Shown piece after piece: positions 41,859 to 51,231 of a stretch of DNA of 64,000 bases (position 1 is the stretch's first letter; every line of letters begins with the position of its first letter). Source of the stretch: an uncultured Ruminococcus sp. (GTDB lineage Bacteria > Bacillota > Clostridia > Oscillospirales > Ruminococcaceae); contig CAMCRP010000002.1 in the NCBI GenBank assembly GCA_945877315.1, forward strand, positions 46,160 through 110,159. The letters run 5' to 3'. The notes beneath the pieces were generated by a model, which made no database searches, was not told the origin of the DNA, and saw only the letters and a program-made list of their open reading frames with translations. Made by a program: the position numbers and the translations under genes.

Positions 41859-44552
41859 ATGAAAAAGAACAGGAAAAACACATTCAGCAGCAGGACCCTT
41901 TCACTTATTACCGTGATGATATTTCTTTGCGTTATTACCATTATGCTTGCGGGCGGAAGATATATGAACAGCTGCATTAAAGCGGCGGACGATGCAAGGC
42001 AAAATTCCGAAGCACTGCGGGGGCTGGGTGAAAAGCTTGCCGATGCCTCCGATTATCTGACAGACGAAGCAAGACGGTATTCCGTCACGGGGGATATTAC
42101 ACATTTGTACAACTACTGGCACGAGGTCTATTCCTCAAAAACGAGAGATGGTGTTATCGAGGAGTTATATGCTTACGGTCCTCCGTCAAACGAAAGCGAG
42201 CTGCTGGAAAAGGCAAAGCAGTATTCGGATATGCTCATAAATACCGAAACTATTTCGATGAAGCTGCAGCTAATTTCCGACGGAAAAACCGCCGACGATT
42301 ACTTTTATAATGAGGAGCTTTTCCGCTACGTCAAAATGGTGGAGGAATGCGAACTGCCCGCCGAATATGAAAAAATGTCGGCGGACGAAATGGGCAGAAA
42401 AGCGGAAGCAATTCTTTACGATGCCTTTTACAACGAATCGAAATCTATGATAATTTCGCCCATAAAGGAGTTTCAGTCGGCAATGGCTGACCGTCTTAAC
42501 AAGGCGGAGGAGGACGCCGCAAGGGGCATTGCATTCGCATCATATGTGCAGATAATCGGTTCGGCGGCGGTAATTATCCTTGTGGGCATGATAATTATGG
42601 GCATAAACTATTTTTACATAAAGCCCATCGAACGCTATTCCGACACGCTTTCCCATTCGGATATTGAGGATAATATTTCAAGTGCGGAATTGTCGGGAGT
42701 GCGTGTTGTTCCGGGCGGCTCGGCAGAGCTTTTTCGGTTCGGTGAGGTGTTCAATCATCTGTCGCTGGTGCTATGCAGGGAGCTTAAAATCAGGGCACAG
42801 GCAGAAGAAAATATGCGTATTGCCAAGGAACGTGCAGACCATGCAAACGAAGCAAAGACGCAGTTTTTCGCACAGATGAGCCATGAGCTGCGCACACCTC
42901 TCAATGCCGTTACGGGATATCTTTATCTTCTGGAAAAAACCGATCTTGATGATGAACAGAAAAAATGTACTCACGGTATCGGCATAGCTTCGGAAAATCT
43001 GCTGGGGCTTATAAACAACGTCCTTGATTTTTCAAAAATCGAATCGGGAAATATGACCTTTGAAAATGTTCCCTTTGAACTGAATCTGCTCATAAACGAA
43101 GTATATGAAATGATGGAGCAAACCGCCAAAAACAAGGGAATAGAGCTTATTTTGGACATTTCAGAAAAAATTCCCGATGCTGTTTCGGGAGATCCTCTGC
43201 GGTTAAGGCAGGTGCTTGTGAATCTTGTGGGAAATGCCGTAAAATTCACCGAAAAGGGAAATGTCACCCTGTCCGCAGTTTTTATGGGAATGAATAGCGG
43301 GCGGTATGTGGTGGAATTCGGCATTCGTGACAGCGGTATCGGAATACGCAAGGAGGACATCGGGAAGATATTTTCGCCCTTCATACAGTCCGATGAAGGC
43401 GTTACAAGAAAGTACGGCGGAACGGGTCTGGGACTGTCCATTTCCGACCTTATCGTTAAGGGAATGAGCGGCGGGAAATATCACATAATCGCTTCATCGG
43501 AGGAGGGTATAGGTTCGTATTTTCGCTTCAAGGCTGAATTTGAAAAGGGTACTGTCAGAAAAGCTAATGAAGCTTCTGATATTTCACAAATGCCCGAAAA
43601 AAACATTTTGCTTGTAGACGACAACGCCGTAAATCTTGATATTGAACGTGAAATTTTAGGCTCATTCGGACTTAATGTCATAACGGCGCAAAACGGAAAT
43701 GATGCGGTCACTCTTGCAAAGGAAAATTCCCCCGACCTTATACTTCTTGACCTGCATATGCCCGTTATGGACGGTTATGAAACTGCCGAAAGACTCCGTT
43801 CACAGGGTGTAAGGGCGCCTGTTATTGCGCTTACGGCAGACGTTGTTTCGGGTACACGGGAAAAGATAATCGCCTCGGGAATGGACGGTTATCTCACAAA
43901 GCCGTTCCGTGCGGAAAAGCTTAAAAGCGTCATTTGCAAATATTTGAGCGGCGAATTTTCCGCATATGAAACGGAAGATCTGCTTGACCGTGACAGCTGT
44001 TTTTCCATTGAGGAAGCCTTGAAAAATCTGGGCGGAAAAAATGAGCTGCTGTATAATGTTGTCAAGAAATTTTTGCTTAATGAGCGCAACAGCTGCAAAT
44101 ACGCGGAGTCGCATATAAAAAGCGGACGGTTTGATACCGCACGGAGTATTCTTCATGATATAAAGGGTATGTCGGGGAATATGTGCTGTTACCGTTTGTG
44201 TGACATTTCGGAAAAGCTTCACGCTGAGCTTATTAATGGTGAATACACTTCTCTTGAAAAATTTAAGTCTGTCTGGGAGGACACCATAAAAGAGCTTGAC
44301 GGATTTATTTCGGCGTTCGAAAGCAGGAAAAAGAGCGTTGCCGACGTTTTGCCCTATGAAAATGTAAAGAAAAAATTCATTGAGCTTTGCGCCGATTATG
44401 ACATTTATGCGGCGGAATGGTTTGAGAAATACTTTGATGTTTTCCGTCGGAATTTGAGCAGCGAAAAGCTTGCAAAAATCAGCGAAGCCGTAAGCAAATA
44501 CGATTTTGACAGCGTTATAAATATTTTGGGAGAGGGGAACACAAATGTATAA
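41859..44552 (+). CDS. Hybrid sensor histidine kinase (HisKA-HATPase-REC-HPt)
   Basis: An 897-residue membrane kinase. Two membrane segments (about residues 14-34 and 225-250) flank an extracytoplasmic sensor of 190 residues. Then come a coiled linker, the H-box SHELRTPLN with His342, N-box VNLVGNAVKFTEKG, G-boxes (DSGIGI, YGGTGLGL), a receiver with Asp631 in LLDLHMPVMDG, and an HPt domain with His766 in SILHDIKGMSG. It would relay phosphate His-Asp-His to a separate regulator, most likely the one encoded with an eight-base overlap downstream. Placement between urease and urea uptake genes suggests nitrogen control. Confidence 0.92.
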   Translation: MKKNRKNTFSSRTLSLITVMIFLCVITIMLAGGRYMNSCIKAADDARQNSEALRGLGEKLADASDYLTDEARRYSVTGDITHLYNYWHEVYSSKTRDGVIEELYAYGPPSNESELLEKAKQYSDMLINTETISMKLQLISDGKTADDYFYNEELFRYVKMVEECELPAEYEKMSADEMGRKAEAILYDAFYNESKSMIISPIKEFQSAMADRLNKAEEDAARGIAFASYVQIIGSAAVIILVGMIIMGINYFYIKPIERYSDTLSHSDIEDNISSAELSGVRVVPGGSAELFRFGEVFNHLSLVLCRELKIRAQAEENMRIAKERADHANEAKTQFFAQMSHELRTPLNAVTGYLYLLEKTDLDDEQKKCTHGIGIASENLLGLINNVLDFSKIESGNMTFENVPFELNLLINEVYEMMEQTAKNKGIELILDISEKIPDAVSGDPLRLRQVLVNLVGNAVKFTEKGNVTLSAVFMGMNSGRYVVEFGIRDSGIGIRKEDIGKIFSPFIQSDEGVTRKYGGTGLGLSISDLIVKGMSGGKYHIIASSEEGIGSYFRFKAEFEKGTVRKANEASDISQMPEKNILLVDDNAVNLDIEREILGSFGLNVITAQNGNDAVTLAKENSPDLILLDLHMPVMDGYETAERLRSQGVRAPVIALTADVVSGTREKIIASGMDGYLTKPFRAEKLKSVICKYLSGEFSAYETEDLLDRDSCFSIEEALKNLGGKNELLYNVVKKFLLNERNSCKYAESHIKSGRFDTARSILHDIKGMSGNMCCYRLCDISEKLHAELINGEYTSLEKFKSVWEDTIKELDGFISAFESRKKSVADVLPYENVKKKFIELCADYDIYAAEWFEKYFDVFRRNLSSEKLAKISEAVSKYDFDSVINILGEGNTNV

Positions 44553-45300
44553 AATACTTATAGTTGAAGATGATTCCGCACTCAGATTTATATATTCAAA
44601 GAAAAAGGTGTGGAGCGACTGTGGCTTTTGCATTGAAGATCAGGCGTCTAACGGAAAGGATGCTCTTGCGCTTATTGAAAAGAAAAAGTACGACTTAATT
44701 CTCACCGATATACAGATGTCGTTTATTGACGGCATAGAGCTTTTGCGTGAAATGCGGTCGAAAAATATACAAAGTGAGGTAGTGCTTGTAAGCTCCTATG
44801 ATGAATTTGAATATGCACGTCAGGGGCTTGTTCTTGGTGCGACAGATTACATTCTAAAGCCCGCCGAGGACAATAAGCTGAAGGAAATGCTCCTGCGTGT
44901 CAAGGAAAAGCTTGATTCAAAGCAGGAGATCGCAAAGGAGGTAAAGGCTGCCGCAAAAAGCCTTGAAATTACCGTCCCCGAGGAGGGTATGCCGCACAAT
45001 ATCTGCCGATATTTTTCAGATAATTCCGACAGGATAATCACTCTTGAAGAGATGTCGGAAAGCTTCGGTTTCAGCAAGGATTATTTCGGAAAGCTTTTTA
45101 AATCACATATGGGAGTAAGCTTTAACAGCTTTTATTCGGCTGTAAAAATCGAAAAAGCAAAGTCGCTTTTGAAAACGGGAAATTACAAAAATTACGAAAT
45201 AAGCGATATGCTGGGATATTCAACGGTGGATTATTTCTCGAAAATTTTCAAGGAAATGACGGGCGTTACGCCTACGCAGTTTAGGACTCATAATGAATAA
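44545..45300 (+). CDS. Response regulator with AraC-type DNA-binding domain
   Basis: A 251-residue regulator. Residues 1-120 are a receiver (LIVEDDSALR, phosphoacceptor in LILTDIQMSFIDG, LVSSYDEFEYARQGL, DYILKPAE). Residues 150-250 hold two helix-turn-helix units (LEEMSESFGFSKDYFGKLFKSHMG and YEISDMLGYSTVDYFSKIFKEMTG). It overlaps the hybrid kinase gene and should be its output. Targets are likely the divergent urease operon or urt genes, but no binding sites were identified. Confidence 0.93.
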   Translation: MYKILIVEDDSALRFIYSKKKVWSDCGFCIEDQASNGKDALALIEKKKYDLILTDIQMSFIDGIELLREMRSKNIQSEVVLVSSYDEFEYARQGLVLGATDYILKPAEDNKLKEMLLRVKEKLDSKQEIAKEVKAAAKSLEITVPEEGMPHNICRYFSDNSDRIITLEEMSESFGFSKDYFGKLFKSHMGVSFNSFYSAVKIEKAKSLLKTGNYKNYEISDMLGYSTVDYFSKIFKEMTGVTPTQFRTHNE

Positions 45301-45445
45301 TATCCTCCTTCAACTTTCATAAAAACTATATTTTTACTGTTTTTTACCGTGTTTTATCTGATTATTCGGGTTTTAATGCAGGATTATGTGTGCTATAATC
45401 TAAATATCAAATGAAAACAGAAAACTCCGGAAAGGTGATGTTATA

Positions 45446-46144
45446 ATGGATAATTACGTTATAACGATAGCAAGGGGCTTCGGCAGCGGCGGAAAGCAGA
45501 TAGGTCTTGACCTTTCAAAAAGGCTTGGCATTCCCTGTTACGAAAGTCAGATACTTGCAATGGCATCAAATTACAGCGGTATCAAAAAAGACCTTTTCTT
45601 TCAGGTGGACGAAAAGCTGAGAGGCTATCATCTTATCAAGCGGCTGATGAAAGCAAACAATAAAGACGAGATCGTCGAGCCTACGGAAAGAAGCTTTACG
45701 TCCGATGTAAATCTATACAACATTCAGGCAAAAATAATCCGTGAGCTGGGAAAAAATCAGTCCTGCATTATCATAGGAAAATGTGCAAATCATCTGCTTC
45801 GGGATTATGACAATGTTGTCAGCGTTTATATTGAAGCACCCCGTGCGGACTGCGTTAAGTCTATTACCGCAAAGCTGGGCGTTACCGAAGAAGAAGCGCA
45901 CAATATGATATATCAGACGGACAAATACCGTGCAGATTATTACAAATACTACACGGGCGGCGAAACCTGGACAAATCCCGTGCTTTATGATATGACACTG
46001 AACAGTGCCCGAATCGGCAGGGATAAATGCGCAGAGCTTATTATCGAGTATCTGAAAATCAAGCTGGGCGATGATATCCTTGAAAAGAAGGGCACGGAGG
46101 AAAACGAAAAGGCACTCCGCCAGATGGGTATTATTCAAGAATAA
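45446..46144 (+). CDS. Cytidylate kinase-like family protein
   Basis: A 232-residue P-loop kinase-like protein: ITIARGFGSGGKQIGLDLSKRLG is the nucleotide loop, CIIIGKCANHLLRDY and VSVYIEAPRADCVKSI follow the cytidylate-kinase-like fold, and KYRADYYKYYTGGETW is the lid/helix end typical of the family. These proteins are separate from the housekeeping Cmk and their role is unclear; many lie beside transport genes in Clostridia. A TGCTATAAT extended -10 is seen at 45391-45399. A hairpin follows the stop, before urtA. Confidence 0.85.
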   Translation: MDNYVITIARGFGSGGKQIGLDLSKRLGIPCYESQILAMASNYSGIKKDLFFQVDEKLRGYHLIKRLMKANNKDEIVEPTERSFTSDVNLYNIQAKIIRELGKNQSCIIIGKCANHLLRDYDNVVSVYIEAPRADCVKSITAKLGVTEEEAHNMIYQTDKYRADYYKYYTGGETWTNPVLYDMTLNSARIGRDKCAELIIEYLKIKLGDDILEKKGTEENEKALRQMGIIQE

Positions 46145-46160
46145 TTTTATCGACAAAGAG

Positions 46161-46204
46161 GTCGGCTATGGAGTTTTTTAAATTCCGTAACCGACTTTTT
46201 TATT
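46161..46204 (+). terminator. Hairpin with T-tract just upstream of urtA
   Basis: GTCGG (46161-46165) pairs with CCGAC (46191-46195), with further GGA/TCC pairing inside, followed by TTTTTTATTTT. Only 21 bases separate its end from the urtA start, leaving no room for a promoter, so it is a possible attenuator for the urt operon. Confidence 0.65.
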
Positions 46205-46225
46205 TTAAATTTGGAGGAAAGAATT

Positions 46226-47497
46226 ATGAGAAAGCTAGAATTAACAAGGGCTGCGGCGGTTGCTGCAGCGGCGGCAATGATGATGTCACTTACAGGCTGT
46301 GGCGGAAATTCGGCGGGCGGCGGCACCTCTTCCGAGGGAACAACAGCGGCTGTATCGTCGGGAGATGACACCGTAAAGGTGGGACTTCTCCACTCCCTGA
46401 CAGGTTCAATGGCTATCAGTGAAAAGGCTGTCAGCGATGCGGAAAAGCTTGCCATTTCCGAGATAAATGCAGCGGGCGGCGTGCTTGGCAAGCAGATCGT
46501 ATATGTTGAGGAGGACGGTGCTTCTGAGCCTTCCACATTCGCAACAAAGGCTGAAAAGCTCATTGACAGCGAAAAGGTAGCAACAATTTTCGGCTGCTGG
46601 ACTTCCTCTTCCAGAAAGGCGGTAAAGCCTATTGTTGAGGATTACGGCTCACTTCTCTGGTACCCCGTTCAGTATGAGGGAATGGAGTCGTCCTCAAACA
46701 TTGTATACACGGGTGCAGCACCCAATCAGCAGATCGTTCCCGCTATTGAATATCTTATTGACAAGGGATATAAAAAGTTCTTCCTGTTAGGTTCTGACTA
46801 TGTATTCCCCAGAACTGCAAATATGATCATCAATGCACAGGTTAAGGCAGCAGGACTTGAAGTTGTCGGTGAGGAATACGCCGATATGGATCAGACGGAT
46901 TTTGCAGCTATCATCTCCAAGATCGAAGCTGCACAGCCCGATGTTATCATCAACACTCTCAACGGTACGGGCAACGTTTCCTTCTTCAAGCAGATGTCCG
47001 AAAAGAACTACACAAGCAAGGAATATATGACCATGTCCTTCTCCATTGCAGAGGAAGAGGTAGCAACTATCGGCGCTAACATTCTTCAAGGACATATGGT
47101 TTCCTGGAACTATTATCAGACCACTCCCGGCAGCGTAAACGAAGCATTTGTAAGCGCATATAAGGCAGCATACGGCGAAAACAGAGTAACAAGCGACCCC
47201 GCAGAAGCAGCATATGACGCTGTATATCTCTGGAAGGCAGCTTGTGAAAAGGCAGGCGCATTTGACACGGCTTCTGTTGTTGCAGCAATCGAAGCAGGCG
47301 GAATTTCCTTTGACGCTCCCGAAGGAACAGTTACCATTCAGGGCGACAATCACCATCTTGTAAAGCCTGTAAGAATCGGTGAAGTTGGTGCAGACGGACT
47401 TATCAACGAAGTATATGCTACCGACCCCGTAGCTCCCGACCCTTATCTTACTACATATGATTGGGCAGTTGCAGCAGGCATTCAGCCTCTTGAATAA
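46226..47497 (+). CDS. urtA: Urea ABC transporter substrate-binding protein UrtA
   Basis: A 423-residue lipoprotein (lipobox SLTGC) of the branched-chain amide type. VKVGLLHSLTGSMAISEKAVSDAEKL, GKQIVYVEEDGASEP and TIFGCWTSSSRKAVKP are hallmarks of UrtA rather than LivJ; EDGASEPSTFATKA and SSRKAV belong to the urea pocket region. ATG 46226 follows GGAGGAAA. It starts the urtABCDE operon and is separated from urtB by a 17-base-pair hairpin that could raise its level over the membrane parts. Confidence 0.94.
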   Translation: MRKLELTRAAAVAAAAAMMMSLTGCGGNSAGGGTSSEGTTAAVSSGDDTVKVGLLHSLTGSMAISEKAVSDAEKLAISEINAAGGVLGKQIVYVEEDGASEPSTFATKAEKLIDSEKVATIFGCWTSSSRKAVKPIVEDYGSLLWYPVQYEGMESSSNIVYTGAAPNQQIVPAIEYLIDKGYKKFFLLGSDYVFPRTANMIINAQVKAAGLEVVGEEYADMDQTDFAAIISKIEAAQPDVIINTLNGTGNVSFFKQMSEKNYTSKEYMTMSFSIAEEEVATIGANILQGHMVSWNYYQTTPGSVNEAFVSAYKAAYGENRVTSDPAEAAYDAVYLWKAACEKAGAFDTASVVAAIEAGGISFDAPEGTVTIQGDNHHLVKPVRIGEVGADGLINEVYATDPVAPDPYLTTYDWAVAAGIQPLE

Positions 47498-47541
47498 TCG
47501 ATAATATCTTATTCCATTGGTAAAAAAATCCCCCTCCTGAG

Positions 47542-47602
47542 CGAAATCTTCGGCTGCACAGATTTCATCTAAAATTATTGCAGCCGAAGATTTCGTCTTA
47601 TT
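47542..47602 (+). terminator. Large hairpin between urtA and urtB
   Basis: CGAAATCTTCGGCTGCA (47542-47558) and TGCAGCCGAAGATTTCG (47579-47595) form a perfect 17-base-pair stem followed by a T-rich tract. As in many binding-protein operons it would cause partial termination or protect the upstream mRNA. Confidence 0.82.
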
Positions 47603-47627
47603 TTTCTTCACGAAAAGGAGTGTTTTT

Positions 47628-48533
47628 ATGGAACAGCTTATAAACACGCTTTTTAACGGCATAAGCCTCAGCTCCATTATTTTGCTGACCTCTATCGGTC
47701 TTGCCATTACCTTCGGACTTATGAAGGTCATCAATATGGCACACGGCGAATTTCTTATGATAGGTGCATACATGACCTTCGTTATGCAGCAGATATTCGT
47801 TAAAATCTTCCCCGAAAGCGTCAGGGACATTTATTACTTCGCGGCAATTCCGTTCGCATTTCTTGTGACCTTTCTGCTGGGCAGTCTGCTTGAGCGGTTT
47901 GTTATTTCAAGACTTTACGGACGTGAAATAGACAGCCTTCTTGCAACCTACGGCATAAGCCTTATTCTCCAGCAGGCGGCAAGAAGCATTTTCGGAACAC
48001 AGGGCGTAAACGTCAATGCACCGTCCTTCCTAAACGGCGGTATCACTATCGGCGGCTGCACATTTTCCTACAACAGACTGTTCATTATCTTTATGGTTGC
48101 CCTTTGCCTTTTCCTTGTATGGCTGATCATGTACAAGTCAAATTTCGGCAAACAGATGCGTGCGGTTATGCAGAACAGAACCATGGCTCAGTGCATGGGA
48201 ATAAACTCCCGTAAGGTGGACAATATCACCTTTGCTATCGGCTCGGGGCTTGCGGGAATTGCGGGCTGTTCGGTGGCACTTCTCGGTTCCATAGATTCCA
48301 CGGTTGGACAAAGCTATATTGTAAACTCCTTTATGGCTGTCGTTCTGGGCGGCGTAGGAAAGCTTCTGGGAACTGTTATCGGCTCCACAATTATCGGGTC
48401 GGCAAGCATTTTCACGGAGCATTATACTTCTTCCACAATTGCAAAGGCTATCGTTCTGCTTATCGTTATCGTATTCTTGCAGAAGCGTCCGCAGGGCCTG
48501 TTCGTTATTAAGAGCAGAAGCCTTGATGAATAA
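47628..48533 (+). CDS. urtB: Urea ABC transporter permease UrtB
   Basis: A 301-residue LivH-like permease with about eight membrane segments. GLAITFGLMKVINMAHGEFLMIGAY is the family signature, TYGISLILQQAARSIFGTQGVNV and MRAVMQNRTMAQCMGINSRKVDN the cytoplasmic coupling region. The ARSIFGTQGVNVNAPSFL stretch is characteristic of UrtB. AAAGGAG lies eight bases before the ATG. It forms the membrane pore with UrtC. Confidence 0.95.
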   Translation: MEQLINTLFNGISLSSIILLTSIGLAITFGLMKVINMAHGEFLMIGAYMTFVMQQIFVKIFPESVRDIYYFAAIPFAFLVTFLLGSLLERFVISRLYGREIDSLLATYGISLILQQAARSIFGTQGVNVNAPSFLNGGITIGGCTFSYNRLFIIFMVALCLFLVWLIMYKSNFGKQMRAVMQNRTMAQCMGINSRKVDNITFAIGSGLAGIAGCSVALLGSIDSTVGQSYIVNSFMAVVLGGVGKLLGTVIGSTIIGSASIFTEHYTSSTIAKAIVLLIVIVFLQKRPQGLFVIKSRSLDE

Positions 48534-48545
48534 GGGGGTGCAGTT

Positions 48546-49649
48546 ATGAAGCTTATCAAAAAGCAGGGAGATAATATTTGCTTTACTGTTATAGTGCTTA
48601 TTCTTGCGGCAATGCCGTTAATGCTTAATGCGGGAATGCTCAGCGGTTCATCGACAGTGCTTTTCCTCGGAAAATGTATTGCGTTTGCGGTAGTCGCTAT
48701 TGGGCTTGACCTTATTTGGGGCTATACGGGAATACTCAGCCTGGGTCACGGACTGTACTTTGCTCTCGGCGGCTACTGCATGGCAATGTATCTTAAATTG
48801 CAGCAGACAAACGGACAGATAACAGACTTTATGCACATCGGCGGAATTGAAACGCTGCCCCTTGCATGGCGTCCCTTCAAATATCTGCCGCTGACAATTA
48901 TTCTGATAGTTGCCGTTCCCTCGCTGGTGGCGTTTTTGGTTGGATATTTTATGTTCAAAAAGAGAGTTAAGGGCGTGTATTTTTCCATTATCTCACAGGC
49001 TCTCACATGGGCGGCGTATTCCATATTTATCGCACTTTCTCCCTACACAAACGGAAATGTTGGCATTACCGAGATAAAGACCGTTTTCGGCAGCATAAAG
49101 GGCGATGCAAACAGAGCAAATATGTTCACGCTTTTCTATGTTTCTCTGGCAATTCTGGTGATTGTGTATGCGCTGGCAAAATTCCTTGTTAGCAGGAAAT
49201 TTGGTAAGCTTCTGGTTGCTATTCGTGACGGTGAAAACAGGACTTATTTTTCGGGCTACAATGTCAGCAGCTACAAGACCTTTATCTACGTTCTTTCTGC
49301 GGCAATTGCGGGAATTGCGGGTGCGGTTTTCGTAAATTTTAACGGCAGCATTACGCCCTCGCAGATGACTATCGCATATTCAATTACAATGGTGATTTGG
49401 GTGGCTATCGGCGGCAGAGGAACAATTATCGGTGCGGTCATCGGCGCATTTCTTATCAATCTTTGCGAATATAATCTCAGCTCGGGCAGTATGGTTGAGA
49501 TATGGCAGTACATAATCGGTGCAGTTTTCTGCATAACGATCCTGTTCTTTAAGGGCGGTATTGTGGGAATTGTAAAGAATCAGATCCCCGCATTTATCAC
49601 CGGAGTGAAAAATAAAAAGTCAGTTCCCGCAAAGGAGGGAGCAAAATGA
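48546..49649 (+). CDS. urtC: Urea ABC transporter permease UrtC
   Basis: A 367-residue LivM-like permease. LIWGYTGILSLGHGLYFALGGYCMAMYL is the conserved membrane block, VGITEIKTVFG and VAIRDGENRTYFSGYNVSSYK the coupling loop. LGHGLYFALGGYCMAMYL followed by a DFMHIGGIETLP-type insert is typical of urea permeases. It overlaps urtD by four bases. Confidence 0.95.
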   Translation: MKLIKKQGDNICFTVIVLILAAMPLMLNAGMLSGSSTVLFLGKCIAFAVVAIGLDLIWGYTGILSLGHGLYFALGGYCMAMYLKLQQTNGQITDFMHIGGIETLPLAWRPFKYLPLTIILIVAVPSLVAFLVGYFMFKKRVKGVYFSIISQALTWAAYSIFIALSPYTNGNVGITEIKTVFGSIKGDANRANMFTLFYVSLAILVIVYALAKFLVSRKFGKLLVAIRDGENRTYFSGYNVSSYKTFIYVLSAAIAGIAGAVFVNFNGSITPSQMTIAYSITMVIWVAIGGRGTIIGAVIGAFLINLCEYNLSSGSMVEIWQYIIGAVFCITILFFKGGIVGIVKNQIPAFITGVKNKKSVPAKEGAK

Positions 49650-50413
49650 GCGTAAATGAAAATGTTCTTGAAATAAATAATATTTCCGTTTGCTTTGACG
49701 GATTTTACGCACTTACCGAAGTAAAAACTGCCGTAAAAAGAAACACGGTTCATTTCTTCATCGGTCCCAACGGTGCGGGAAAAACTACTCTGCTTGACAT
49801 TATCTGTGCAAAGACAAAGCCCACCTCGGGGACGGTTATGTTCTATCCAAAGGAGAAAGAGCCTGTCCGACTGACGGGTATGAAGGAATATAAAATCGTC
49901 ACGGAGGGAATTGGCAGAAAATTTCAGGTGCCAAGCGTTTTCGTAAATCTTACCGTCACGGAAAATATGATACTTTCGCTGAAAGGGCATAAGGGTATTA
50001 TGGATTCAATTTTCCGCAAGCCGTCAAATGAGGATATGGAAAATATCTATGCAACACTTGAAAAAGTGGGTCTTAAAGAACGTGCAGATGTAAGAGCGGG
50101 CAGCCTTGCCCACGGCGAAAAGCAGTGGCTGGAAATTGCAATGCAGCTTTTGCAGAAGCCCGAAATTATCATGCTGGACGAGCCTGCCGCAGGCATGGGA
50201 AAGCCCGAAACCTTCAAAACAGGCGAGATCCTTAAAGAGATAAAAAAGGACTGCACAATTATCGTTATTGAGCATGACATGGATTTTGTAAAGCAAGCGG
50301 CGGATATCGTTACCGTTCTCCACGAGGGAAAGCTGCTTATGGAGGGCAGCATAAACGATGTGCTTGCGGACAAGACAGTTCAGGCGGTATATCTTGGCAG
50401 AGGCGGTGAGTGA
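49646..50413 (+). CDS. urtD: Urea ABC transporter ATP-binding protein UrtD
   Basis: A 255-residue ATPase of the LivG type: Walker A GPNGAGKTT, Q-loop GRKFQVPSVFVNLTV, signature LAHGEKQWLEIAMQL, Walker B IIMLDEPAAGM and the switch His in VIEHDMDF. IGRKFQVPSVF and LAHGEKQWLEI are UrtD-typical. It is coupled by short overlaps to urtC and urtE. Confidence 0.95.
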   Translation: MSVNENVLEINNISVCFDGFYALTEVKTAVKRNTVHFFIGPNGAGKTTLLDIICAKTKPTSGTVMFYPKEKEPVRLTGMKEYKIVTEGIGRKFQVPSVFVNLTVTENMILSLKGHKGIMDSIFRKPSNEDMENIYATLEKVGLKERADVRAGSLAHGEKQWLEIAMQLLQKPEIIMLDEPAAGMGKPETFKTGEILKEIKKDCTIIVIEHDMDFVKQAADIVTVLHEGKLLMEGSINDVLADKTVQAVYLGRGGE

Positions 50414-50415
50414 AA

Positions 50416-51108
50416 ATGCTGGAGCTTAAAAATATTGATTCATATTACGGAGAAAGCCGTGTTATCGAAGATCTGTCCTTTAATGTTCCAAAGGGCAAAA
50501 TCGTGGGCTTTATCGGCAGAAACGGCGTCGGAAAAAGCACTACTCTAAAAAGCATTATGGGAATAGTGAAAACCCCGTCGGGACAGGTAATTTTCAATGG
50601 TGAGGACATAACAAAAAAGCCCGTTTATGAGCGGGTCAAGCTGGGTATCGGTTATGTTCCTCAGGGGCGTGATATTTTCCCGCAGATGACTGTTCAGGAA
50701 AATATTGAGCTGGGATTACAGCCGCTGGGAGGGAAGGGGACTGTTCCCGATTATCTCTTTGATTTGTTTCCCATTCTCCCGAAATTTGCAAAGAGAAGGG
50801 GCGGCGACCTGTCTGGCGGTCAACAGCAGCAGTTGGCTATTGCAAGGGCGTTGGCGGCAGACCCGAAAATACTTATCCTCGATGAGCCTACTGAGGGTAT
50901 TCAGCCGTCCATTATTCAGGATATCGGTGCGGCTATCAAAAAGATAAACGAGTGGAAGGGCATTACCGTTCTGCTTGTGGAACAGTATCTTGATTTTGTG
51001 CTGCAAAATACCGATATGCTTTATGTAATGGAAAAGGGAAAGATAATTTACAAAAACGATACCAAAGCAGCCGACGGTGCAGAGGTGCAGCGTCTGATGA
51101 CGGAATAA
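50416..51108 (+). CDS. urtE: Urea ABC transporter ATP-binding protein UrtE
   Basis: A 230-residue LivF-type ATPase: Walker A GRNGVGKST, LGIGYVPQGRDIFPQMTVQENI, signature LSGGQQQQLAIARAL, Walker B ILILDEPTEGIQPSI and VLLVEQYLDF. DEPTEGIQPSII marks UrtE. ATG 50416 is favoured over GTG 50410 by the spacing to GGTGAG. It completes the urea importer that feeds the urease operon 6 kb upstream. Confidence 0.95.
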   Translation: MLELKNIDSYYGESRVIEDLSFNVPKGKIVGFIGRNGVGKSTTLKSIMGIVKTPSGQVIFNGEDITKKPVYERVKLGIGYVPQGRDIFPQMTVQENIELGLQPLGGKGTVPDYLFDLFPILPKFAKRRGGDLSGGQQQQLAIARALAADPKILILDEPTEGIQPSIIQDIGAAIKKINEWKGITVLLVEQYLDFVLQNTDMLYVMEKGKIIYKNDTKAADGAEVQRLMTE

Positions 51109-51111
51109 TTT

Positions 51112-51213
51112 ATACTAATTTCCTATCTTAAAGTAGACAAAAAATCAAGCAAAAGCTTGCATATATGGGTTTTGTGCAGATTTTTTGTCTATACTTTGAT
51201 TAGAAATTAGTAT
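51112..51213. mobile_element. MITE-like element with 35-base terminal inverted repeats
   Basis: The left end ATACTAATTTCCTATC... AGACAAAAAATC (51112-51146) and the reverse complement of the right end (51179-51213) agree in most positions, with a two-base offset in the middle. The 102-base element has no coding capacity and begins four bases past urtE. A related end occurs at 57523-57556. Confidence 0.65.
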
Positions 51214-51231
51214 TACACGGAGGTAAATTCA

